Origin: CF-39 sp035651155
GTDB lineage: Bacteria > Chloroflexota > Limnocylindria > P2-11E
Length of the DNA stretch: 64,000 nucleotides
Direction: 5' to 3'
Assembly: GCA_035651155.1 (NCBI GenBank)
Contig: DASRGG010000031.1
Span: 124,001-188,000, forward strand
Below the pieces are notes generated by a model. The model saw nothing but the letters and a program-made list of their open reading frames with translations, had not been told where the DNA came from and did no database searches. Both the position numbers and the translations under genes were made by a program. Below, in pieces: positions 52,019 to 60,237 of this stretch; the first letter of the stretch is position 1, and every line of letters begins with the position of its first letter.

Positions 52019-52255
52019 CTAGGACCCGGCCGCCGTCTCCTCGCGCTCTACGTCTTCCGCGCGCTCGGGCTTCTCGGTGCGCCCGCCGCCCTCGAGCGAC
52101 TTCGCGCGCTCGATGAGGTCCGCGACCTTCTGACCGCCCTTGCGGCCGATCTTCTCGTAGAGCTCGGGACCGTACTTCTCGCTCACGAGACGCCCGCCCA
52201 TGCGGCCCGCTTCGGCACGGTCATCCCGCGGCCCCGTCTGCGTGCCATGGCCCAC
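52019..52255 (-). CDS. small KGG-motif stress protein (YciG-like)
   Basis: The 78-residue hydrophilic protein has GRMGGRLVSEKYGPELYEKI followed by GRKGGQ, the double KGG motif of general stress proteins, and a Glu-rich tail. Such proteins accumulate under stress or in stationary phase, with unknown mechanism. GTG 52255 is the likely start, and an ATG in another frame nearby is not used. It lies nine bases before the PLP-enzyme gene. Confidence 0.78.
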   Translation of the reverse strand: MGHGTQTGPRDDRAEAGRMGGRLVSEKYGPELYEKIGRKGGQKVADLIERAKSLEGGGRTEKPERAEDVEREETAAGS

Positions 52256-52350
52256 TCCGTTCGAATGCGAGCCAGGTAGGGGGCAGGCTGCGTGCCGGAC
52301 AGGTGTCTTGGCGGCCGACAGAACGTAACGAGCTCGCGACGACGCGGGCG

Positions 52351-53703
52351 TCAGCCGGCGAAGCTGTGCAGGAAGCGCCCGAACGCGCGGATATGGTCGA
52401 CGTAATCGGACACCGCGATGTTCTCGTTCGGCGCGTGGTTCGCCGACGCGGCGTTCCCCCCGCCGAATCCGACGGCCGGGATCCCGAGCGCATCGCACAC
52501 CTGCGACATCGGGCCCGAGCCCACCATGAGCGGGTACACCACCGGCTCGGTCCCGTAGGCGTCGCGGCACGCGGCGATCGCCGCGCGGGCGACGCCGGAA
52601 TCGGCGGGCCAACGGCTCGGCCTTTCCCCGTGCAGCGGAATGATCTCGACGTCGCCGAAGCCGCGGCGATCGAGGTGCGCGCGCAGCAGGCGCGCGACGA
52701 GGTCCGGCTCGAGGTCCGGCACGAGGCGGAAGTCGAGCTTCGCGCTCGCGACGGCCGGCAGCACGGTCTTCGAGCCGGGGCCGGAGTACCCGGAGGCCAG
52801 GCCGCAGATCGTGCAGGTCGGCTCGAAGAAGTGCTTGAGCTTCAGCGGCGTGCCGGTGAGGCCGCGCACGAACCAGCCGATCCCGTGGATGCGCTTCACC
52901 TCCGCCTCGTCGTACGGCAGGCGCTCGAGGAGCGCGACGTCGTCGGCGGACGGCGTGCGGACGTGCTCCATGAGCCCGTCGATGGTGATGGTGTCGTTCG
53001 CGTCCTTCAGCGTGCCGAGCGCCCACACCAGCCGCCAGGCCGGGTTCGGGATGATCGTCGCCTGCGACGAGTGCACGTCCCTCTTCGGACCGCGCACGCG
53101 CAGCTCGAAGTACGCGATGCCTTTGAGGCCGAGGCTGATCGTCGGGCGGCCGGCGGCGTCCTTGTAGCCCGCCTCCCAGACGCAGCCGTCGGCCGCGAGA
53201 CGATCGCCGTGCGCGGCGACGAAGGCGGCGAGATGCTCCGAGCCGATCTCCTCCTCGCCCTCGAAGAGGACACGGACGCGCAGCGGCAGCTCGCCGAGCG
53301 TCGCGCGATACGCCTCGATCGCCTGCAGGCGCGCCATGAGGTTGCCCTTGTTGTCCGACACGCCGCGGCCGTAGAGCATGCCGCCGTGCTCGACCGGCTC
53401 GAACGGCGGCGTCATCCACTCGTCGAGCGGATCCGGCGGCTGCACGTCGTAGTGGTCGTACACGAGCAGCGTGCGCGCTCCCGTCCCCGTCTCGCCGACG
53501 ATCGTGGGCGGCCCGCCGGCGACGCGAAGCGCCTCCGCCGCGATACCGGCGCGCCTGGCGCGCGCGAGGACCGCGTCCGCCGTCTCCGGGATCGCCGACC
53601 CCTGCGCGGAGACGGTCGGCAGGCGCACGAGGGCCTTCAGCTCGTCGATGTACTCGCGCGCGTGCGCGCGGACGTGCTCGTCGAACCGGTCGAAGGCGCT
53701 CAC
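52351..53703 (-). CDS. M20 family dipeptidase/carboxypeptidase
   Basis: The 450-residue metallopeptidase has the first zinc His in VYDHYDVQPP (about residue 78), the bridging Asp in GRGVSDNKGN, the catalytic Glu pair in LFEGEEEIGS and a C-terminal His in ASANHAPNE. It fits the PepV/CNDP-like dipeptidase branch. A dimerisation domain sits between residues about 190 and 320. GTG 53703 is preferred because it gives the family's usual N-terminus; an upstream in-frame extension is not protein-like. Confidence 0.9.
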   Translation of the reverse strand: MSAFDRFDEHVRAHAREYIDELKALVRLPTVSAQGSAIPETADAVLARARRAGIAAEALRVAGGPPTIVGETGTGARTLLVYDHYDVQPPDPLDEWMTPPFEPVEHGGMLYGRGVSDNKGNLMARLQAIEAYRATLGELPLRVRVLFEGEEEIGSEHLAAFVAAHGDRLAADGCVWEAGYKDAAGRPTISLGLKGIAYFELRVRGPKRDVHSSQATIIPNPAWRLVWALGTLKDANDTITIDGLMEHVRTPSADDVALLERLPYDEAEVKRIHGIGWFVRGLTGTPLKLKHFFEPTCTICGLASGYSGPGSKTVLPAVASAKLDFRLVPDLEPDLVARLLRAHLDRRGFGDVEIIPLHGERPSRWPADSGVARAAIAACRDAYGTEPVVYPLMVGSGPMSQVCDALGIPAVGFGGGNAASANHAPNENIAVSDYVDHIRAFGRFLHSFAG

Positions 53704-53720
53704 CGCGTGAGAGGGTACGT

Positions 53721-54017
53721 CTAGGTCGGGACCGTCGTCGTGCGCGTCTTGCTGCGTCCGAGCTCGCACGTGGGCGAGTACGGCGTGACCTCGATCCATC
53801 GCTTCTCGCAGAGGTAGTGCACGATGCCGTCGGCGTCCTCGAGCGTCTCGCGCTTGTAGACCTTGGCACGCGGCACCATGAAGGCGCAGTCGCCGCAGTT
53901 CGCGGGAAGGGCCGGCCGGGGGCGGTTCGCGGCGCGCATGACGACGAGACCGAACGCGAGGCCAGCGAGCGCGAGAATGGCCAGCGCGATGACCACGGCG
54001 AACACGGCCAGCGGCAT
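53721..54017 (-). CDS. small membrane-anchored protein with cysteine pair
   Basis: The 98-residue protein has an N-terminal helix (about residues 3-27) and a polar domain with NCGDCAF, YLCEKRWIEV and SPTCEL, four cysteines that could bind one metal ion or form disulphides. No family is recognised. It lies 17 bases upstream of the M20 gene on the same strand and is divergent from the next small gene by 16 bases. Confidence 0.65.
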   Translation of the reverse strand: MPLAVFAVVIALAILALAGLAFGLVVMRAANRPRPALPANCGDCAFMVPRAKVYKRETLEDADGIVHYLCEKRWIEVTPYSPTCELGRSKTRTTTVPT

Positions 54018-54033
54018 GGATTCACGGTACCAG

Positions 54034-54234
54034 GTGGCTTTCGTCACGCCCTTCGCGCCGAGCGACGCGGAGCGCTGGTGGCGCGGCCTCGCATCCGAGG
54101 TGGCGGCCGGACCCGTGCTCGCCGCGCTCTCGCGCGACCGCGGATGCGCCGTCGGGGCGATCCCGCGCCATGCCGCGATGCCGGACGGCACGCTCGCCGC
54201 GACCGCGGTGTTCTCCAAGGAGCTCGCGCCGTGA
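54034..54234 (+). CDS. small hypothetical protein
   Basis: The 66-residue frame from GTG 54034 encodes VAFVTPFAPSDAERWWRGLA and further neutral residues, without signal peptide or motif. Its stop overlaps the GTG of the next gene (GTGA), the usual coupling in this genome, which is the main reason to accept it. Function unknown. Confidence 0.5.
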   Translation: MAFVTPFAPSDAERWWRGLASEVAAGPVLAALSRDRGCAVGAIPRHAAMPDGTLAATAVFSKELAP

Positions 54235-54611
54235 GCGCGCCGGTCCTGCGCCTCGAGGCGCGCGACGTGACGCGGGGCGAGAGCGGCTGGCGCGTCCGCT
54301 GGCGCGTCACGAACGTCGGGACGGATCAGGTCCGTCTCGTCGCGGTACGCGCGCCCCACGGACGCTTCCGCTCCGAGCCGGTCGACCTGAACACCGTCGT
54401 GGCCGAGAGCGCCACCGTCGAGCAGACGGTCCGCGTCGAGGCGGCGCCGGGCGAGGACGTCGAGAACGCGTTCGTGATCTTCGTCGCGGTGAAGGGCAGG
54501 GAGACGTGGCGCGTCCTCTTCCGCGTCCGCGTGCACGTCGGCGCGGACGGCACGCCGGCGCCCGTCGTCGAGGCTGCCAGCGCGCACCGTGTCGGGTTCT
54601 CGGAGGTCTAG
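54231..54611 (+). CDS. hypothetical beta-rich protein
   Basis: The 126-residue protein has alternating hydrophobic strands (WRVRWRVTNVGTDQVRLVAV..., WRVLFRVRVHVG) like a small Ig-like or CARDB-type beta sandwich. No signal peptide is present, so its place is unclear. GTG 54231 overlaps the previous stop. Function unknown. Confidence 0.6.
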   Translation: MSAPVLRLEARDVTRGESGWRVRWRVTNVGTDQVRLVAVRAPHGRFRSEPVDLNTVVAESATVEQTVRVEAAPGEDVENAFVIFVAVKGRETWRVLFRVRVHVGADGTPAPVVEAASAHRVGFSEV

Positions 54612-54620
54612 GCTCGCGTC

Positions 54621-54842
54621 ATGGCGATGAGCGCGCGCGACCGCAACGTCATGAACCGGATGAAGGGCTGACGGGGCAACTGAAGCCTCGGCTTCGAAGA
54701 GACCACGGGTATGGTCTCCAACGTGTTGGGCATGGAGCAGGACGGTCTCGTCGAGCTGCTCGAGACGTTCAACAAGAAGTACGCGGGCGACGCGGAGTAT
54801 GCGGAGCTGCGCGCGGCGCTGCCGAAGACCTGGCCGTTCTGA
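54621..54842 (+). other. small frame interrupted by two in-frame TGA codons
   Basis: From ATG 54621 the frame gives a 16-residue peptide to TGA 54669, a second TGA at 54681, then protein-like SLGFEETTG and an ATG at 54711 that starts a 43-residue reading ending at TGA 54840. Hairpins lie at 54682-54695 (GAAGC/GCTTC) and at 54699-54718 (GAGACC/GGTCTC), the latter enclosing ATG 54711. It could be a decayed gene, a leader peptide with a controlled small gene, or, less likely, recoding. Nothing else is visible between 54612 and 54856. Confidence 0.4.
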
Positions 54843-54856
54843 GCGCGAGCGCGGGC

Positions 54857-55621
54857 CTACGGTAGCCGCACCTCGGGATGCCGCAGCACGAGCGGCGCCT
54901 TCCCGCTCCAGTACACGTCGCGCCTGCCGGTCATCGCCTGCACGTGGCCGTCCCACTCGAAGTTGAACGCCTCGCAGCCGAGGCGCACGGCGCGGCGCAC
55001 CTTCTCCTGGGCCTCCTCGTCGCGCGCGTGCTCGCGCAGCATGGCGATCTGGCTCGCGCCGTGGCCGGTGTCCTGCTCGGCGTGCAGCTCGTACGTCGCC
55101 GCGGCCTCGCGCGGGAAGCCGTAGTGGCCGGTGAGCTCCTTGTACACGCGCGCCGCGGCCCCATCCGGCCCGCCGTGCATCGATTCGACGAACGCGAGGA
55201 GGGCGATGCCCTCGAGCGCGGCGCGGTTCTGGCAGCCCGAGCGGATCATCTCGATCGCGGCGAGCGTGCCCGGCGCCGGATCGGCGCGGTCGGCCTCTTC
55301 ACGCGAGATCCCGGCGTGCGCGAGGAACTGCAGCATGATGTCGACGTGGGTCTTCTCCCCGCCGAGCTCCTCCATGAAGTTCTCCATCACGACGTCCATG
55401 AGCGCGTATTGCCGCTCGGCCGCGACATTGGTCACGATGTGGCCGAAGAAGATGGGGTTCGTCCGCACTCGTAGGTAGTGCTGGATCTCGCCGAGGATGA
55501 TCTGCTCCCGGGTCCAGCGGTGCTCCACGATGCCCTTGAACCAGGGGTGGTCCGGCATGAAGAGGCCCCTGGCGTTCTCCCAGAGCTCCGCGACGAAGGC
55601 GTCGGGCGCCTTGGCGGCCAT
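54857..55621 (-). CDS. haem-oxygenase-like diiron (HDO/PqqC/TenA-type) protein
   Basis: The 254-residue all-helical protein has acidic and histidine residues in the order of the haem-oxygenase-like diiron enzymes: EIQHYLRV, ENFMEELGGEKTHVD, FVESMHGG and ELHAEQDTGHGAS (the E..H...D..H signature). Such proteins bind two irons and oxidise small molecules, or, in the CADD and PqqC branches, make cofactors. The substrate is unknown. It is divergent from the REC-wHTH-PAS gene, about 118 bases apart. Confidence 0.82.
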   Translation of the reverse strand: MAAKAPDAFVAELWENARGLFMPDHPWFKGIVEHRWTREQIILGEIQHYLRVRTNPIFFGHIVTNVAAERQYALMDVVMENFMEELGGEKTHVDIMLQFLAHAGISREEADRADPAPGTLAAIEMIRSGCQNRAALEGIALLAFVESMHGGPDGAAARVYKELTGHYGFPREAAATYELHAEQDTGHGASQIAMLREHARDEEAQEKVRRAVRLGCEAFNFEWDGHVQAMTGRRDVYWSGKAPLVLRHPEVRLP

Positions 55622-55739
55622 GTCCGTACTGTGGCACAGCCGTTCTCAGGTGGCTCCCGGCCTGTATCGAACGACACATCCGGACTGGGTCCAACGGCCC
55701 TTCCGTAGCCGGGCGCCGCCGAACATCGTCGAGAAACAA

Positions 55740-56825
55740 ATGGCCGCGCTCCAGGAGCCGCCCTTCGTCCTCGTCGCGGACGACGACCCGAGCTACCTCG
55801 CTCGCGTCCGCGGCGCCCTCCGCCTGGCGGGCGCGCACGTCGCGGCCTGCCGGAGCGTCAAGGTCGCGCTCGAGGCGCTCGAGTTCCACATGCCGAACGT
55901 CGTCGTCGTCGCGCCGGAGATGGAAGGCGGCAGGGGTTGGGACATCGTGTACGCCGCTCGGGCGCAGGGCCAGCTCCCTACGGTCGCGCTCGACCGCGAC
56001 GAGACCGGTGTCACGCGGCGCACCGCGTTCACCGCGGGGGTCGACGACGTGCTGGCGATACCCGCCGACGACACCGAGCTCGCGACGCGCGTGGTCGCGC
56101 TCGCCGGACGCGGGCGGCGCTCCGACGCTGGGACGCCGGTCTACCGTCACCGCGGCCTGGTCATGGACGTCGCCGCGCACACCGTCCGCGTCCACGCGCG
56201 CGCGGTCGCGCTCACCGCGCAGCAGTTCGCGATCCTCCGCGCGCTCTTCGAGGCGAACGGCGCGACGCTCTCGCGCGACCGCCTGCTCGCGCGGATCGAA
56301 TCGCTCGACGAAGAGCCGCCCTCCGACCGCGCCATCGACCTCCACGTGACGCGTCTGCGACGCCGTCTCGGCGACGACGCGCGCAAGCCGCGCTGGGTCG
56401 AGGCCGTGTACGGCGTGGGCTACCGCCTCGCGACCGGCGAGACCGCGTCGTCGGAGTTCGCGGGCGATGCCGAGCACGTGCTCGCCGCGCTGCCCGATCC
56501 ACTGCTCGTCATCGATACCGAACGGCGCGTGCGCTTCGCGAACGACGCGGCGACGCGCTTCCTCGCGCTGCCGCTCGCCGACATCCTCGGCCAGCGCTGC
56601 GGCGACATCCTGCGCTGCCGCGATTGCCACGGCCAGCTGCTCGAAGGCTCGCGCTGCTTCGCGCGCGCGGTCGCGAGCGGTGACGCGGCTCTGCGCGACG
56701 TGCCCGCGGACATCGCCGTCGGCGACGAGCGCGTGCCGGTGAAGCTCACGTACGCGCGCGTGCACAGCGACGGTCTCATGACGCTCGAGATCAGGCCGCG
56801 CGACGAGGATGCCGCCCTCAGCTGA
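55740..56825 (+). CDS. transcription regulator: degenerate receiver, winged helix, then Cys-rich PAS domain
   Basis: Residues 1-115 are a receiver fold with acidic residues (VADDDPSY), but the phosphoacceptor position is Ala58 (VVVVAPEMEG) and the conserved Lys is missing. Residues about 130-225 are an OmpR-type winged helix (LTAQQFAILRALFEANG ... VYGVGYRL). Residues about 240-361 are a PAS domain with CGDILRCRDCHGQ and a further Cys (GSRCFARA). The order DNA-binding domain then PAS is unusual. The cysteines, including a CxxCH, suggest an Fe-S or redox sensor. The regulator lies just upstream of the GNAT and benzoyl-CoA reductase genes, its likely targets. Confidence 0.82.
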   Translation: MAALQEPPFVLVADDDPSYLARVRGALRLAGAHVAACRSVKVALEALEFHMPNVVVVAPEMEGGRGWDIVYAARAQGQLPTVALDRDETGVTRRTAFTAGVDDVLAIPADDTELATRVVALAGRGRRSDAGTPVYRHRGLVMDVAAHTVRVHARAVALTAQQFAILRALFEANGATLSRDRLLARIESLDEEPPSDRAIDLHVTRLRRRLGDDARKPRWVEAVYGVGYRLATGETASSEFAGDAEHVLAALPDPLLVIDTERRVRFANDAATRFLALPLADILGQRCGDILRCRDCHGQLLEGSRCFARAVASGDAALRDVPADIAVGDERVPVKLTYARVHSDGLMTLEIRPRDEDAALS

Positions 56826-56862
56826 CACGAGACGGACATGAAGCGCCCGTAGCGTCGCGGCC

Positions 56863-57294
56863 ATGCAGGGCACCGCGAAGGGCACGCAGATCCGCCGCCT
56901 GACCAGGGCCGACCTCCCGCGTCTCGCCGCGCTGTCCACGCGGCTAGGGGCCGAGACCGCCGAGCACTGGCAGCAGCGCTTCCACAGCAACGAGCTCGTC
57001 GTGCTGGGCGCGGAGGTGGACGGCACCCTCGTCGGCTACGCCGCGGGGGAGGTCCGGCGCTCCTTCGGGCGCACGGCCGCCGCCGGGTGGGTCGACGCCT
57101 TCGGCATCGACATGACCAGGCGGGGTCAGGGCGTCGGCCGCGACCTCGCGTCCGCGTTCCTCGCCGAGCTGCGGGCGCGCGGCGCCGACCACGTCTTCAC
57201 GCTCGTGCCCGTCCACGACCGGACGCTCGGACCGTTCTTCCGCGACCTCGGCTTCCGCGACGAATCGCTCGTGTGCATCGGGAGGGATCTGTGA
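56863..57294 (+). CDS. GNAT family N-acetyltransferase
   Basis: The 143-residue protein has the acetyl-CoA motif A in TRRGQGVGRDLASAFLAEL (R..G.G..L) and the beta strand before it (GWVDAFGIDM). The substrate cannot be told. It heads the overlapping operon: its stop overlaps the GTG of the reductase C-type gene (GTGA), so it may modify an enzyme or intermediate of this pathway. Confidence 0.85.
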   Translation: MQGTAKGTQIRRLTRADLPRLAALSTRLGAETAEHWQQRFHSNELVVLGAEVDGTLVGYAAGEVRRSFGRTAAAGWVDAFGIDMTRRGQGVGRDLASAFLAELRARGADHVFTLVPVHDRTLGPFFRDLGFRDESLVCIGRDL

Positions 57295-58457
57295 CGCTCA
57301 CCGCGTTCGCCCCGCTTCCCGTCGTCGACCACTACAAGGATGTCGTCGAGGACCGCGGGTTCCCGACGGTGCGCGAGTGGCGGAGGCGCACCGGTCGCGC
57401 GGTCGCCGGAAGCTTCCCGGTGTACTCCCCCGTCGAGCTCGCGTACTCCGCGCGCATGCTCCCGGTCGGTCTCTTCGGCGGCGGCAATCAGATCGAGATC
57501 GCGCACGCCGACTCGCGGTTCCAGTCGTTCATCTGCTCCATCGTGAAGAGCACGCTCGAGCTCGGCTTCGTCGACAAGCTCGCCCCGTTCGACGCGCTCC
57601 TCTTCCATTCGATCTGCGACCCGGCGCGCAACCTCGCGTCGGTCATGCAGCGCAACTTCCCCGGCCGGCGCTCGATCTACGTCCACCTCGCGCAGAACAT
57701 GACCTCCGCGGGCGCCGCGGACTACCTCGCGTACGAGTACCGGCGGGTCGCGCGCGAGCTGGGCGAGGTGTCCGGCCACGCGCCGACCGACGACGACGTG
57801 CGAGCCTCCATCGGCGCGTTCAACGCGATGCGCGAGCGCCTCCGCGAGCTCTACGCGCTACGCGCCTCGAACCCCGAGAAGCTCTCCACCGCCGAGCTCT
57901 ACACGCTCGCGCGGATGGCGACGTTCACCGATCCCGCCGAATCGACCGCGCTCCTTGCGGAGTCGCTCGAGGCGGCGACGGCGCGCGACGCGCGCCCGAA
58001 GGACCGCATTCGGGTCGTCGTCGTCGGGTCGTTCTGCGAGCAGCCGCCGCTCGAGCTCATCGCCGGCATCGAGGAATCGGGCTGCTACATCCTCGACGAC
58101 GACTTCCTGCTGGGGTGGCGGCTCTTCAAGAAGGACGTCCCCACCACGGACGATCCGTACCTCGCGCTCGCGAGCTCCTACCTGGACGACAGCCTGCACG
58201 CGAGCACGAAGCACGATCTCCGCAGCCCGCGCGCCGCCGGCCTCATCGCGAGCGCGCGTCTCCATCGCGCGGACGCCGTGATCTTCCTCGGCGCGAAGTT
58301 CTGCGAGCCGGGGCTGTTCGACTACGCGCTCTACCGACGGGCGCTCGAGCAGGAGGGCATCCCGCATCTCTTCCTCGAGTTCGAAGAGAAGATGTGGCTG
58401 TACGACAAGATCCGCACCGAGGTCGAGACCTTCGTGGAGTCGATGTTGTTCGTATGA
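57291..58457 (+). CDS. bzdN: benzoyl-CoA reductase / 2-hydroxyacyl-CoA dehydratase, C-type subunit
   Basis: The 388-residue protein belongs to the HgdB/BcrC family. Its cysteines for a [4Fe-4S] cluster include those in LLFHSICDPARN, VVVGSFCEQPP and FLGAKFCEPGL. With the B-type subunit it forms the module that dearomatises benzoyl-CoA using electrons from the ATP-driven activator subunits. The paired activators of equal small size favour the Bzd (Azoarcus-type) naming, but family members also include hydroxyacyl-CoA dehydratases, so function is inferred from the operon. GTG 57291 overlaps the GNAT stop. Confidence 0.82.
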   Translation: MTLTAFAPLPVVDHYKDVVEDRGFPTVREWRRRTGRAVAGSFPVYSPVELAYSARMLPVGLFGGGNQIEIAHADSRFQSFICSIVKSTLELGFVDKLAPFDALLFHSICDPARNLASVMQRNFPGRRSIYVHLAQNMTSAGAADYLAYEYRRVARELGEVSGHAPTDDDVRASIGAFNAMRERLRELYALRASNPEKLSTAELYTLARMATFTDPAESTALLAESLEAATARDARPKDRIRVVVVGSFCEQPPLELIAGIEESGCYILDDDFLLGWRLFKKDVPTTDDPYLALASSYLDDSLHASTKHDLRSPRAAGLIASARLHRADAVIFLGAKFCEPGLFDYALYRRALEQEGIPHLFLEFEEKMWLYDKIRTEVETFVESMLFV

Positions 58458-58936
58458 AGACCGTGTTCGCACAGCGGTGTTACCTGTCCAACGTGTACGC
58501 CTCGTATGCGGCGCTTGGGGCGATCGCCGGCTTCATGTGGTGGGCACAGGGACCGGTCGCCGCGCTGTTCGTCGCGATGGTCGGCGGCGTCGCGCTGTAC
58601 GCGTACGTCGCCGCCTTCCCATCGCTCTCGCGTTTCCTCGGCTACGGCTCCGTAGACGACCGCGCGTCCGTGACGGCGCTCCGCGCCGCGGCCGTCGTCC
58701 GGCTCTCCACGGCGGTCGGCTGCCCGTTCTGCCCGATCGTTCGCCGGCGGCTCAAGGCGCTCCAGACACGGCTGGGCTTCCGCCTCGAGGAGATCGACAT
58801 CACGCTGCGGCCCGACACGCTGCTGAAGCGCGGCATCCGGGCCGTGCCCGTCGTCGAGGTGGGCGAGCGCGTCCGCATCGGTCACGCCACGAGCGATGAG
58901 CTCACGGCGCTCATCGCCGGAAGGAGCACGCCATGA
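58454..58936 (+). CDS. membrane-anchored glutaredoxin-like protein inside the reductase operon
   Basis: This 160-residue protein has two N-terminal helices (about residues 15-60) and a thioredoxin/glutaredoxin-fold domain with the redox motif VGCPFCPIV and the cis-Pro region GIRAVPVVEVGERV. The soluble domain should face the cytoplasm if both helices are hairpin-like. It overlaps the genes on both sides (ATGA each). I know of no such protein as a part of benzoyl-CoA reductases; it may protect or load the oxygen-sensitive clusters. Confidence 0.8.
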   Translation: MKTVFAQRCYLSNVYASYAALGAIAGFMWWAQGPVAALFVAMVGGVALYAYVAAFPSLSRFLGYGSVDDRASVTALRAAAVVRLSTAVGCPFCPIVRRRLKALQTRLGFRLEEIDITLRPDTLLKRGIRAVPVVEVGERVRIGHATSDELTALIAGRSTP

Positions 58937-60237
58937 GCCCAGCCGCGGCACCGGAGATCCGCTATCAGGGCAAGGTCCACGAGCTGCAAAAGGAGCTGAT
59001 GGGCCGCTACTACGCAGAGCTTACCGACATCGCGAAGGGACGCTCGGAGAAGAAGAACGCGCATCTGCTCATCGCCGGCAACCCGGTGGAGCTCGTGCGC
59101 GCGTTCGACATGGTCCCGGTGTTCCCCGAGGTGAACGTCCTGCAGATCGCGGCGCGCAAGGCATCGCTGCCGCTCATCCAGAAGGCCGAGGAGCTCGGCT
59201 ACGCCGTCGACAATTGCGCCTACGTGAAGGCCGACATCGGCCTCTGGCAGTCGGGGTACGAGGCTCCGTACGGCACCGTGCCGAAGGCCGATCTCCTCCT
59301 CTGCAACTACGTGGGCTGCAACGTGTACCTGAACTGGTTCGAGCACCTCGCCGAGCTCACCGGGGCACCCGCGGTGAACATCGACATCCCGTTCATCCGC
59401 TCCGCGGACGGCGAGCCGTCGCGCGAGGACATCGCGTACGTCGTGAAGCAGCTCGAGGAGCTCATCGCGCAGCTCGAGCGCATCACCGGGAAGAGCCTCG
59501 ACTGGAAGAGGCTCGTGCGCACCGTCGAGCTCTCCGCGCACGTGGGCGAGATGTGGTCGGAGATCAAGTCACTCACGAAGCTCCGGCCCGCGCCGTACGA
59601 CGCCTACTTCGACTCGGTCACGATGATGGCGGTCCTCTACTGCCTGCGCGGGACGCCTGAGGCGGAGACGTTCTTCGAGGTCGCGCTCGCGGACCTGAAG
59701 GAGCGCGCCGCGCTGAAGCAGGGCCCGCTCCCCGAGGAGCGCTTCCGCGTGGTGATCGAAGGGCCGCCGCCGTGGCCCTTCCTGCGCGTGTTCCGCGACA
59801 TGTTCACGCGCTGGGGCGCCGTGGCCGTCGCGTCGACGTACTCGACGGTGGGCGGCATCTGGGAGTTCGGCTTCAGGCACGACCCGCAGCACCCGCTCGA
59901 GAGCATCGCCCGGCACATGCTGTCGCAGAACCTCTGCAACCGCAGCTTCCTGCAGCGCTACGACCAGATGGAGCGCTACGTGAACGAGTGGGACGCCGAT
60001 GCCGTCGTCATCCACTCGGTGAAGAGCTGCCGTCTCTTCTCCGCCGGTCAGGGCGACATGCGCGAGTACTTCGTGCGCGAGAAGGAGGTCCCCACGCTCC
60101 TCATCGAGTCGGACCTCGAGGACCCGCGGTACTTCTCGCAGGCGCAGCTGCGCAACCGCATCGACGCGTTCTTCGAAGCGCTGACGCAGCGGCGGATCAC
60201 CGCCGCCGCGGATCTCGCCGCCGGAGGTGTCGCGTGA
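58933..60237 (+). CDS. bzdO: benzoyl-CoA reductase / 2-hydroxyacyl-CoA dehydratase, B-type subunit
   Basis: The 434-residue HgdA/BcrB-family protein has cluster cysteines in VDNCAYVKAD, LLCNYVGCNVYLNWF and HSVKSCRLFS. It forms the second half of the substrate-reducing dimer with the C-type subunit upstream. The length agrees with BcrB/BzdO (about 430-450). ATG 58933 overlaps the glutaredoxin-like stop; the gene's own stop overlaps the first activator's GTG. Confidence 0.85.
   Translation: MSPAAAPEIRYQGKVHELQKELMGRYYAELTDIAKGRSEKKNAHLLIAGNPVELVRAFDMVPVFPEVNVLQIAARKASLPLIQKAEELGYAVDNCAYVKADIGLWQSGYEAPYGTVPKADLLLCNYVGCNVYLNWFEHLAELTGAPAVNIDIPFIRSADGEPSREDIAYVVKQLEELIAQLERITGKSLDWKRLVRTVELSAHVGEMWSEIKSLTKLRPAPYDAYFDSVTMMAVLYCLRGTPEAETFFEVALADLKERAALKQGPLPEERFRVVIEGPPPWPFLRVFRDMFTRWGAVAVASTYSTVGGIWEFGFRHDPQHPLESIARHMLSQNLCNRSFLQRYDQMERYVNEWDADAVVIHSVKSCRLFSAGQGDMREYFVREKEVPTLLIESDLEDPRYFSQAQLRNRIDAFFEALTQRRITAAADLAAGGVA

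Noticed and set aside
54669..54720. Selenocysteine insertion at TGA with a SECIS-like hairpin
   Set aside because: The hairpins do not have the position or loop features of a bacterial SECIS, and there are two TGA codons close together with no selenoprotein similarity.
56600..56640. CxxCH in the PAS regulator as a covalent c-type haem site
   Set aside because: The protein has no export signal and c-type haem is attached outside the membrane; a redox or Fe-S role of the cysteines is more likely.
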